A stretch of 64,000 nucleotides of DNA from the NCBI RefSeq assembly GCF_029227915.1, contig NC_079877.1, forward strand, positions 10,971,351 through 11,035,350, given 5' to 3'. Positions 25,101 to 35,857 of the stretch are shown here, piece by piece. The position numbers were made by a program, and so were the translations under genes. The stretch is from Hydractinia symbiolongicarpus. Taxonomy: Eukaryota > Cnidaria > Hydrozoa > Anthoathecata > Hydractiniidae. A model generated the notes under the pieces. The model was given only the letters and a program-made list of their open reading frames with translations. It did not search any database and was not told where the DNA came from. How positions within the stretch are numbered: the first letter of the stretch is position 1; each line of letters starts with the position of its first letter.

Positions 25101-28100
25101 ACACTGTACACTTTTTATACAACACTGCACATTTTTTATACAACACTGCACACTTTTTATACAACACTGCGCACTTTTTATACACCACTGCGCACTTTTT
25201 ATACAACACTGCACACTTTTTATACAACACTGCACACATTTTATACACCACAGCACACTTTTTATACAACACTGCACAATTTTTATACAACACTGTACAC
25301 TTTTTATACAATGTTGCACACTTTTTATACAACACTGCGCACTTTTTATACAACACTGCGCACTTTTTATACAACACTGCGCACTTTTTATACAACACTG
25401 CACACTTTTTATACAACACTGCACACTTTTTATACAACACTGCGCACTTTTTATACAACACTGCGCACTTTTTATACAACACTGCGCACTTTTTATACAA
25501 CACTGCGCACTTTTTATACACCACAGCACACTTTTTATACAACACTGCACACTTTTTATACACCACAGCACACTTTTTATACAACACTGCGCACTTTTTA
25601 TACAACACTGCGCACTTTTTATACAACACTGCGCACTTTTTATACACCACAGCACACTTTTTATACAACACTGCACACTTTTTATACACCACAGCACACT
25701 TTTTATACAACACTGCACACTTTTTATACAACACTGTACACTTTTTATACAATATTGCACACTTTTTATACAACACTGCGCACTTTTTATACAATATTGC
25801 ACACTTTTTATACAACACTGCGCACTTTTTATACAACACTGCACACTTTTTATACAACACTGCACACTTTTTATACAACACTGCACACTTTTTATACAAC
25901 ACTGTACACTTTTTATACAACACTGCACATTTTTTTTACAACACTGCACACTTTTTATACAATATTGCACACTTTTTATACAACACTGCACACTTTTTAT
26001 ACAACACTGCACACTTTTTATACACCACAGCACACTTTTTATACAACACTGCGCACTTTTTATACAACACAGCACACTTTTTATACAACACTGCACACTT
26101 TTTATACAACACTGTACACTTTTTATACAACACTGCACATTTTTTTTACAACACTGGACACTTTTTATACAACACTGCGCACTTTTTATACAACCCTGCG
26201 CACTTTTTATACAACACTGCACACTTTTTATACAACACTGCACACTTTTTATACAACACTGCACACTTTTTATACAACACTGCACACTTTTTATACAACA
26301 CTGCACACTTTTTATACAACACTGCACACTTTTTATACAACACTGCGCACTTTTTATACACCACTGCACACTTTTTATACAACACTGTACACTTTTTATA
26401 CAACACTGCACATTTTTTTTACAACACTGCACACTTTTTATACAACACTGCACACTTTTTATACAACACTGCACACTTTTTATACACCACAGCACACTTT
26501 TTATACAATACTGCACACTTTTTATACAATACTGCGCACTTTTTATACAACACTGCACATTTTTTATACAACACTGCACACTTTTTATACAACACTGCAC
26601 ACTTTTTATACAACACTGCACACTTTTTATACACCACAGCACACTTTTTATACAACACTGTACACTTTTTATACAATATTGCACACTTTTTATACAACAC
26701 TGCACACTTTTTATACAACACTGCACACTTTTTATACACCACAGCACACTTTTTATACAACACTGCACACTTTTTATACACCACTGCGCACTTTTTATAC
26801 AACACTGCACACTTTTTATACAACACTGCACACTTTTTATACACCACAGCACACTTTTTATACAACACTGCGCACTTTTTATACAACACAGCACACTTTT
26901 TATACAACACTGCACACTTTTTATACAACACTGTACACTTTTTATACAACACTGCACATTTTTTTTACAACACTGCACACTTTTTATACAACACTGCGCA
27001 CTTTTTATACAACACTGCGCACTTTTTATACACTACTGCACACTTTTTTTACAACACTGCACACTTTCTATACAACACTGCACACTTTTTATACAACACT
27101 GCACACTTTTTATACAACACTGTACACTTTTTATACAACACTGCACATTTTTTATACAACACTGCACACTTTTTATACAACACTGCGCACTTTTTATACA
27201 CCACTGCGCACTTTTTATACAACACTGCACACTTTTTATACAACACTGCACACATTTTATACACCACAGCACACTTTTTATACAACACTGCACAATTTTT
27301 ATACAACACTGTACACTTTTTATACAATGTTGCACACTTTTTATACAACACTGCGCACTTTTTATACAACACTGCGCACTTTTTATACAACACTGCGCAC
27401 TTTTTATACAACACTGCACACTTTTTATACAACACTGCACACTTTTTATACAACACTGCGCACTTTTTATACAACACTGCGCACTTTTTATACAACACTG
27501 CGCACTTTTTATACAACACTGCGCACTTTTTATACACCACAGCACACTTTTTATACAACACTGCACACTTTTTATACACCACAGCACACTTTTTATACAA
27601 CACTGCGCACTTTTTATACAACACTGCGCACTTTTTATACAACACTGCGCACTTTTTATACACCACAGCACACTTTTTATACAACACTGCACACTTTTTA
27701 TACACCACAGCACACTTTTTATACAACACTGCACACTTTTTATACAACACTGTACACTTTTTATACAATATTGCACACTTTTTATACAACACTGCGCACT
27801 TTTTATACAATATTGCACACTTTTTATACAACACTGCGCACTTTTTATACAACACTGCACACTTTTTATACAACACTGCACACTTTTTATACAACACTGC
27901 ACACTTTTTATACAACACTGTACACTTTTTATACAACACTGCACATTTTTTTTACAACACTGCACACTTTTTATACATCACTGCGCACTTTTTATACAAC
28001 ACTGCGCACTTTTTATACACTACTGCACACTTTTTTTACAACACTGCACACTTTTTATACAACACTGCACACTTTTTATACAACACTGCACACTTTTTAT

Positions 28101-29662
28101 ACAACACTGTACACTTTTTATACAACACTGCACATTTTTTATACAACACTGCACACTTTTTATACAACACTGCGCACTTTTTATACACCACTGCGCACTT
28201 TTTATACAACACTGCACACTTTTTATACAACACTGCACACTTTTTATACACCACAGCACACTTTTTATACAACACTGCACAATTTTTATACAACACTGTA
28301 CACTTTTTATACAATATTGCACACTTTTTATACAACACTGCGCACTTTTTATACAACACTGCGCACTTTTTATACAACACTGCGCACTTTTTATACAACA
28401 CTGCACACTTTTTATACAACACTGCACACTTTTTATACAACACTGCGCACTTTTTATACAACACTGCGCACTTTTTATACAACACTGCGCACTTTTTATA
28501 CACCACAGCACACTTTTTATACAACACTGCACACTTTTTATACACCACAGCACACTTTTTATACAACACTGCGCACTTTTTATACAACACTGCGCACTTT
28601 TTATACAACACCGCGCACTTTTTATACACCACAGCACACTTTTTATACAACACTGCACACTTTTTATACACCACAGCACACTTTTTATACAACACTGCAC
28701 ACTTTTTATACAACACTGTACACTTTTTATACAATATTGCACACTTTTTATACAACACTGCGCACTTTTTATACAATATTGCACACTTTTTATACAACAC
28801 TGCGCACTTTTTATACAACACTGCACACTTTTTATACAACACTGCACACTTTTTATACAACACTGCACACTTTTTATACAACACTGCACACTTTTTATAC
28901 AACACTGCACACTTTTTATACAACACTGCGCACTTTTTATACACCACTGCACACTTTTTATACAACACTGTACACTTTTTATACAACACTGCACATTTTT
29001 TTTACAACACTGCACACTTTTTATACAACACTGCACACTTTTTATACAACACTGCACACTTTTTATACACCACAGCACACTTTTTATACAATACTGCACA
29101 CTTTTTATACAATACTGCGCACTTTTTATACAACACTGCGCACTTTTTATACAACACAGCACACTTTTTATACAACACTGCGCACTTTTTATACAACACA
29201 GCACACTTTTTATACAACACTGCGCACTTTTTATACAACACAGCACACTTTTTATACAACACTGTACACTTTTTTTACAACACTGCACACTTTTTATACA
29301 ACACTGCGCACTTTTTATACAACACTGCACACTTTTTATACAACACTGCACACTTTTTATACAACACTGCACACTTTTTATACACCACGGCACACTTTTT
29401 ATACAACACTGCGCACTGTTTATACAACACTGTACACTTTTTATACAACACTGCGCACTTTTTATACAACTTTGCACACTTTTTATACAACACTGCACAT
29501 TTTTTATACAACACTGCACACTTTTTATACAACACTGTACACTTTTTATACAACACTGCGCACTTTTATACAACTTTGCACACTTTTTATACAACACTGC
29601 ACACTTTTTATACAACACTGCACACTTTTTATACACCACTGCGCACTTTTTATACAACACTG
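22185..29662. repeat. 7.5-kb satellite, 21-bp unit, about 356 copies
   Basis: The unit is TATACAACACTGCACAC followed by TTTT, 21 bp in all, repeated without a break. Variants are few and recurrent: GCGCAC for GCACAC, CTGTTTAT for CTTTTTAT, CACCACAG for CAACACTG, CAATATTG, and CATTTTTTTTAC. Because 21 is a multiple of three and the unit lacks stops in several frames, open frames of over 2,500 codons cross the array on the plus strand and of hundreds of codons on the minus strand. They encode only a monotonous heptad, so they are not taken as genes. Marker variants show higher-order repeats of 861, 2016 and 987 bp. The array lies between the 5' end of ShKT-trefoil paralogue 1 and the 3' end of the P450 copy. 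Confidence 0.97.
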
Positions 29663-30004
29663 TCCAATTGTAATGAAATAATGCTGCGTTAAAGGAATTA
29701 AATGTCTACATTGTCTTCTTTTTTTAAAATAGCATGCTGACAAAATTATTGTTGTCTTGAAACCAGTTTATTATCTTGAGCAGCGGCAGCTATTCCGATA
29801 CTTGTGAATTTGATTTCGCGCGAAAGAATGTTAAAAGACAATGAGAATTGTTTTCTGTACGTGAGCACAAAACAATTTCCCAAAGCGCTATAGGATGCAT
29901 CAAAATTGAAACAGGAATTTTTCTTGAATATGTTCTGATTAAACATTATAAAACTCCTTAGCTCATTGTTTTCTTTGGTGGTATCCATAATTCTAGACAT
30001 GATT
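29663..30004. other. Spacer between satellite and P450 3' end
   Basis: An 84-codon minus-strand frame (30000-29746) lies just past the P450 stop. It has no recognisable domain, splice link or codon signal, so it is not called as a gene. It may be part of the P450 3' UTR. Confidence 0.4.
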
Positions 30005-31939
30005 TCAGACGAGTGCTAAAAATGCGCAGTAAAATATTGAAACGATGTTACGAGGTAACTTATGAATTCGTATTGTTACTGGTGGTGTGGCAGTCACAGT
30101 AACTTGTATTTGTCGTATAAAACACCGTTTATCTTCGTCTACCGTAAACTTAAAATTCATCAGCAGTCTTGCTACACAAGTCATCGTTTCATTCATGGCA
30201 AACTTTTTTCCGATACAGCTGTAAGGTCCATATCCAAACGCTAGCCAAGAACCTGGTTTGTTGACTTTTTCTAGAAAACATAAAAGAACAAGTTTTCCGA
30301 CAAAAAAGTCTCTGAAAATTGTTGGCTGAAATAAACGCGTAAAAATTTTGTTGGCAGAAAATATAATTATGCACAAATAAAAATTAACGTCTCGATTGGC
30401 AGCATGAAATTCCCGTTATCTTTTTGATGAGAAATAAAGAATTTATATAGATTTTTGCTCGAAAAGAATTTTTGCCTTGTTTTGCGGACCTTCTTTTTTG
30501 CGATTTATTTCCAAAAGTGCAACTTTGCAAAACGTTTCCAAATATATTCTGCAAATATTTCTACTAACGAATATGTCTACCCCTTCCTGAACAAACTTTT
30601 AGCATAATAGACCTTTAACATTTCATTCGGAAAAGCTAGCCATAAAACTAAAAATAATTTTTTTAAAATCCTACCTTTCTCGTCGAATCTTTCCGGTCTA
30701 AACTCGTTTGGTTGAGGAAACAATTCTTCATCCATATGAAATAAATTTAACACTGTCTTTATCATCTGATTTTTCGGAATGAAATATTTTCCTATCCTAC
30801 AGTCCTTTGTTGTCACTCGACCAACTCGAATTGAAGAATTATATACACGGAGCGTTTCTTTGATCACGTTTGTTAAATAGTGCATTGATGTTTTCTAGTT
30901 TAACATCATCGTTTTCTTTCAATACATTTTTCACTTCTTTGCGCGCTTTATTTTGAACGTTGGGATACTGAAAAAAAAAAGAAATCGCTCAAAATGCGGT
31001 ATTTGGAATACCTTTTACAACGTTAATTCCAATACAACTTGTCCCTTACTGTCAGAAAATTGTGCGGTTTGAAAAATAAGCAGAATTTTCGCATTTTTGC
31101 GGAATTTATTTTCGCAGGTTACAGAAACTAGTGAATTTTACTTTTAACCCTATTATACCTGAGCTTTGTTTGTCCCTTGTAACCCTGGGGGGAGGGGGAG
31201 AAAAATGTTCCCACGGGTCATAAATTGTCAAACTCATTCCGGGTAAGAAAGTAATTTGGTAACACAAAAACATTCATTAGCATTATAAAACTTGGTAAAG
31301 AAAAAAATGTGTGCAATTATTTGCTACTTTGTACCTTCTGTTAGAAAAAACTACTCTACTTTTTGTCTACTTGCCAGAGCCAGTGCGTAAAGAATCTACG
31401 TAAAAGCTGTTGACGTCGTTTCATATCCGGCTAGCAAAAACGTAAACAAGTTATCGCAAATGTGTTTGTAGGTAAACACTTGTTTCTGGTCACCGCATGA
31501 CGTGCTTGTATTTTTCATTTGATCGCGAAGCATACAAGATAGAAAATAATCAGGAATGTTTTGGCTGTTTAGGATTTGTTCTTTTCGTTCTATCATGATC
31601 TAAACAAAAAGGTGCATTCTTAATCTCAACACAATCGGACGAATTTGTTTGTTACTGAGAGACTGGTGCATAGAAACCCTGTACATTTTTCTTGTCAAAG
31701 CTTGTCCTGTATAATGCTCTAAGCAAAGTCGGGTAAATCGGTTTGGAATTCTCGTCGGTCCAAATTTCCGTCACCTTTGGAGGTTTTCATCATGTATGAT
31801 TCAGGTTTCGACATTTTTAAGTTATTATTTCATTGATGCAATAAAAACATCACTAAAATTTATGACATTAAACTTTCGCCTTAATTTTTGTTATCACCCA
31901 GAATTTTCTTCAACAAGAGAGCAGGCTTAGTATGAATCG

Positions 31940-32035
31940 AATTAGTTGGAATACGGTAACTAAATTAGTTAATACGGTAACCGAATTACACAATACGGTA
32001 ACCGAATTAGTTAGTACGGTAACCGAATATCACAA
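31940..32035. repeat. Tandem repeat with core ATACGGTAACCGAATTA
   Basis: The core ATACGGTAAC(C/T)(G/A)AATTA recurs four times at about 25-bp spacing. It lies in the P450 intron between 32047 and 31599. Confidence 0.75.
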
Positions 32036-32409
32036 GTAGCATTTACCTTTAATATAACTTTTTCCACGTAATAGCGTTCCTTCTCGCTTGACCTGGACCA
32101 AAAGGCGCATGCTTTAAGAAAGGAAACAATTTTAGCAAAAGATGTGTGTTAGAATTATTGATCAAACTCAGAACCATATTGCAAGCCTTAGTGAATTCAT
32201 TTTTTGCCAAGTCTTCACCTGTTGTGTAATAACACAACGCTTCACTCACGACTTGAAATGAGAATGGTTGGAAATAAACCAAAACTTCGATGTTCTTCCC
32301 GTCTTTTTTTAGCCAATTCTATAAAAAAAATTAAAATTATAATTACAGGCCTACGGATTCCAGTTTAGTAAAGTATATCTTGTCTTGTCGTTTTGCTTTT
32401 TAAAATACG

Positions 32410-32775
32410 TTGATGAGTAAAGCGGGAGTGGCAACTGTGGGTAGCAAGTGGTGGTAGCGAGTGTTGGTGGAGAGTGGGAGTGGTGAGTCTGGTTGGTGAG
32501 TATGGGAGGCGAGTGTGGGAGGTGAGTTGGGCGCGTGAGATTGGTGGGTGTGGGTGGCGAGTTGGGGTGGTAAGGGGGTGGCGCGTAAGATTTGTGAGTG
32601 GGGGTGGTGAGTTGGGGTGGTGAGTTGGGGTGGTGAGTGGGGGTGGTGAGTGGGGGTAGCGCGTGAAATTGGTGAGGGTGGGTGGCGAGTTGGGTTGGTG
32701 TGGTGAGTTGGGGTGCTGAGTGGGGGTGATGAGTGGGGGTGATGAGTGGGGGTGGTGAGTTGGGTGGCGAGTACA
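32410..32775 (+). repeat. G-rich minisatellite in the P450 intron
   Basis: Degenerate copies of GGTGAGTGGGGGT and GGTGAGTTGGGGT run for about 360 bases. The plus strand has many runs of three to five G, so G-quadruplex formation is possible. The block lies within P450 intron 2 and so is C-rich in the sense transcript. Confidence 0.85.
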
Positions 32776-33420
32776 TTTAAAGTTAAGAAAACTTTTGTTA
32801 GGATCTTTCAAGCTGGATTTACACTAATAACGAAACGGAAATGACCAGAACGTTGTTCTTTCTGAAATCCCTGTTTCGATCCTATGCGAACTGATTTTAC
32901 TGAAAACAAAAAAAATAACTACCAAATTGAAGTACTATTTTTGTTCCGTTCAATTCTGTTTTGTTGTTAAGTGGTAATCCAGCTTAATAGAAAATTAAAA
33001 TTTTTGAGTAAAAATTATTTGCAATATGAACCTCCACTAAAACTTTAGTATGTTTATCTGACGTCATCACATAACTTCGTAACATTTCAGGGGTGAACGC
33101 GCGACTTAAAATCTTTCGCTGCCATCTGTTGGCTTCTCCACGCGCGAGATGCAATCCGTTTTTAAATAACGGGACAGCTTTATCTAAGAGATCTGAGCGG
33201 ACGAATGCTTCTGGATGTGATAAGACATATTTCGGAAATTCAGGATCTAGAAGGACAACTTGCTCTGGAACTAAAAAAGATAATCAAATCAAACATTGAG
33301 AAAGAGATTGAAAAAAAACCTGAAAATATTGCCTGTTCATATTCCGAAACGAATATTTGGAATCTTCTTGTAAATCTTGTAAAACTCATTACCTAACTTA
33401 GTAATTCATTCATCTCTTCT

Positions 33421-33684
33421 TTACACACCTTCCTGACAAACACAAAAAACTACTTGTTTTGGTAAACATTGGTATTTCGCGCCTCTACTTTTACTTTTTG
33501 GGTCCACAGCACAAGTCTTCAGCTCTATTTTATCGTGAAGGGCTTCATTGTCTTTTTTCCGTTTGTCGAAGAAATCGGTGACAATTTTCTCAGCCACATT
33601 GAAAGCAGCCGTGAGTGTTTGGTCCTGGTACTTTGAAAGGGCATTGTCAACAATGCTTTGAATCTTAGCTTTAATATCATTCAT
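33421..33684 (-). CDS. Small intronless ORF nested in P450 intron 1
   Basis: Starts ATG at 33684 (MNDIKAKIQSIVDNALSKYQ) and ends TAA at 33423-33421, 87 residues. It is soluble and mixed-charge, with three cysteines in its C-terminal third (KTCAVDP, YQCLP, CVCQEG). Its codons are less AT-rich than the flanking intron, which suggests selection. No family was recognised. An in-frame TAA sits just upstream of the ATG, so it does not continue into upstream exons. A donor-like GGTGTGTAAAG near its end is phase-compatible with P450 exon 2. A better P450 exon ending at 33928 exists, so a separate gene, or a rare alternative first exon, is preferred. An NRF-1-type site and a TATATAT stretch lie upstream. 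Confidence 0.5.
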   Translation of the reverse strand: MNDIKAKIQSIVDNALSKYQDQTLTAAFNVAEKIVTDFFDKRKKDNEALHDKIELKTCAVDPKSKSRGAKYQCLPKQVVFCVCQEGV

Positions 33685-33772
33685 GTTCACAACAAGTTAA
33701 CGATAACAGCTTGCTGCGAGAGAGAAAGAACAGTTTTTAACTGTTGAATATATATTAGACGCGCTCTAAACA

Positions 33773-33782
33773 GCGCATGCGC
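33773..33782. promoter_or_regulatory. NRF-1-type palindromic site
   Basis: GCGCATGCGC matches the NRF-1 core. It lies about 90 bp upstream of the small nested ORF on its 5' side. TATATATT follows at about 33748-33755, between the site and the ORF. Confidence 0.45.
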
Positions 33783-34144
33783 ATAATTTACGCACTAATT
33801 GCAGTGCAGAATCGAAAAGAAACTTTGTTTCCTGAAATCTTCGAAATCGGAAAACACCGCTTTCATTTATTAATTCATTTGTTATCTTTTAATTGTGCAA
33901 GGTATATACAAACATTAAAAGGCTTACGTGTCAGATTGTGTATGCGAAACAAGCCGTCTTGTTTAAAGTCTTTCGCCATCTTTTCATATGCAAGCAAGTG
34001 ATCTGCTTTTCAATAATAAGGATAATGTTTGAAAAATGGCCATGACTATGGTTGACGTATATGTTTTAGTTTATCTGACCACGACTCAAGCAACATAAAA
34101 CCGAGAAACATGGTTATGAGTGCTATGAAAATGATCAGAATCAT

Positions 34145-35857
34145 CTAAATAGAATAAAAGAAAGATATTATGTCCCACTGAAACAAGCTCTGTATTGCAC
34201 ACTGCACTACTTTATAATACCAACACAATGCGGAATGAATACAGCAAAACGAATCTTTCGGAATTTGAGAGAGTTCAACTGATTATTTAAAATCCCTCAA
34301 TAAGTTTATTCAGTATATGAGCTGTGCATATTGTCTAATCCTAAGATGATATATGATATGATATGATGTGACAAGTATAACATGATATGATTATTATTTT
34401 TATTATTATTTAAGATAAGCACAAACTGTTTTAGTTTGAAAGACAACTTGACTCTCTTCCATCCGTCGCAGCTAAGCTACTATTTTGCGTGACAGACGGA
34501 CAGACGGACGGACGTATACGGGCATTATAATATAGATAATATATTTTTAACCACTTCTTATAATTATTGTATTAAACCTTATTATTGTTTAATTTCTTCG
34601 TATACTCAACAACATATTTGGAATTTTATACATTTTTGTTTTATAAGAAATATTTATTACACTTACTTAAAATTGTAAGTAAGCCTATAGTTGATATAGT
34701 AACATTTTAAACAATCGATTTTACTTTTAGTCAAATCTTATTTAAAAAGGTTGTACATATTTTAATATAACTGGTGATGTCTTTGGAACTAAAAAAGTTT
34801 GATATCATTCCGATAGTTATCAGAAACTGTGCTTGTAGTATTATTATTATTTTTATTCCGGGTATATACCCTATCGGTTAAAATTACGACAGTGAAAAGG
34901 TCACCGGCGAAATTTTAAAACCGACGAAAAATTTTGACCGACGAAATTTTAACCGATAAGGTATAGAGGATCAGTATTGTGTTATCGATGTGGGTCCTGT
35001 GCTCTGAATGTGTACGTTGTGTATGCACCGACATAGCCTACGAAACGTCATGTGGTGCGGTGCAGTATTGTGCGGTGTTGTGCTGCGATGCGGCTCTTGT
35101 TTTATTTCCCCTATACATCTGTTAAATTATTGATCAAATTTTGTTTCGAAGCTGTTTCCTGCAAAACACACTAATTGATTAATTGTTCAATAATTGCATC
35201 GTAATTGTCACGTTTAGCAAGTCTTCATACACGACTATATAAATCGTTCGTCACGCTGTAACGATTTTCTCGCTGTATTCAAATTACTAATTTTTTTCAA
35301 CCGCCTTCCAAAGATTTCTTTTTTTATTAAATAACAAAAGACTACTGATTTTGTCCTGTTATCTATTCCTTCACAAATAACAAAAAATAAAGTAAAATTG
35401 TGGATTATACCAAAATGTAGATGCGATTCTTCTATGTAGACTATCATATTTGCGTGTATTTGAGGTACTAAATTTCGTGCACTAACGGACTATTCTTCGC
35501 AAACGGAAATTTGTACGTTCGAAATCGTTAAAGGAAAGATAACGTAAGTATAGGAAGTATTCATTTTTCATTTTGATTCATATTTGTATTTTTAATATCA
35601 TTACAAATTCGGATTATCTTTCGCCTTTCTTATCAACTCTAAAAATAGATAAATAAATGAATAAATGAAGAGTATTAACGATCTGCTGTATTGTAAAATA
35701 AAATGTGTTTTTTTTGTTCGAAAAACACGGTGACATAAGTTGAATCTCTGGATTCTTTATTTATTTATTTTTTCTTTCTCTTCACTTATACTTTTGTAAA
35801 ACAAATACTTTAACAGATACAGCAAAGGATGGAAATCGAGGCAAACACAATATTTAC
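34145..35857. other. Intergenic stretch between P450 5' end and ShKT-trefoil paralogue 2
   Basis: No exon is supported. It holds TGATATGATATGA-type repeats near 34350, an inverted-repeat element (34864-34975) and, from about 34980 to 35045, GTGGGTCCTGTGCTCTGAATG, which resembles part of the SINE-like copy at 62815-63015. The rest is unremarkable AT-rich DNA. Confidence 0.55.
34864..34975. mobile_element. Small inverted-repeat element
   Basis: TATACCCTATCGGTTAAAAT at the left end pairs with the right end ATTTTAACCGATAAGGTATA, with one mismatch. Between them are repeats of CCGACGAAAATTTT. It is too short to encode anything. Related CCGA/CGAAA sequence recurs near 51170-51235. Confidence 0.65.

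Larger units (their letters stand above)
30005..34144 (-). pseudogene. Cytochrome P450 with five coding lesions
   Basis: Minus-strand exons with agreeing phases are 34144-33928, 33270-33032, 32318-32047, 31599-31375, 30967-30675 and 30270-30005. The N terminus is a membrane anchor (MILIIFIALITMFLGFMLLE). Then come YEKMAKDFKQDGLFRIHN, a WQRKILSRAF segment (helix C region), the I-helix oxygen-binding AGYETTS, the K-helix KETLR (ExxR), PERFDEK, and the haem-ligand loop FGYGPYSCIG. Every landmark of a microsomal P450 is present, so the enzyme class is secure; the substrate is unknown. Lesions: in-frame TAG at 34048-34046 and TGA at 34012-34010 in the proline-rich hinge; a one-base frameshift after HAPF near 32100; in-frame TAG at 31398-31396 just after AGYETTSTAFT; and a frameshift near 30880 between KLENI and MHYLTNVIKETLR. 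The exon 4 donor appears to be GC (GCAAGT). Two point stops cannot be homopolymer errors, so decay is favoured over assembly error. Confidence 0.85.

Noticed and set aside
22185-29662. CRISPR-like array
   Set aside because: There are no unique spacers; repeats abut directly with a 21-bp period, and the genome is eukaryotic.
22143-29681. Very long open frames on both strands of the satellite
   Set aside because: They follow from a stop-free 21-bp unit; peptides are pure heptad repeats with no start context, domains or splice signals.
29746-30000. 84-codon minus-strand frame after the P450 stop
   Set aside because: No domain, no splice link and no sign of selection; probably 3' UTR or chance.
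33429-33684. The small ORF as the true first exon of the P450
   Set aside because: Its donor phase fits, but it lacks a membrane anchor and P450 sequence, while the exon 34144-33928 supplies both in the same phase.
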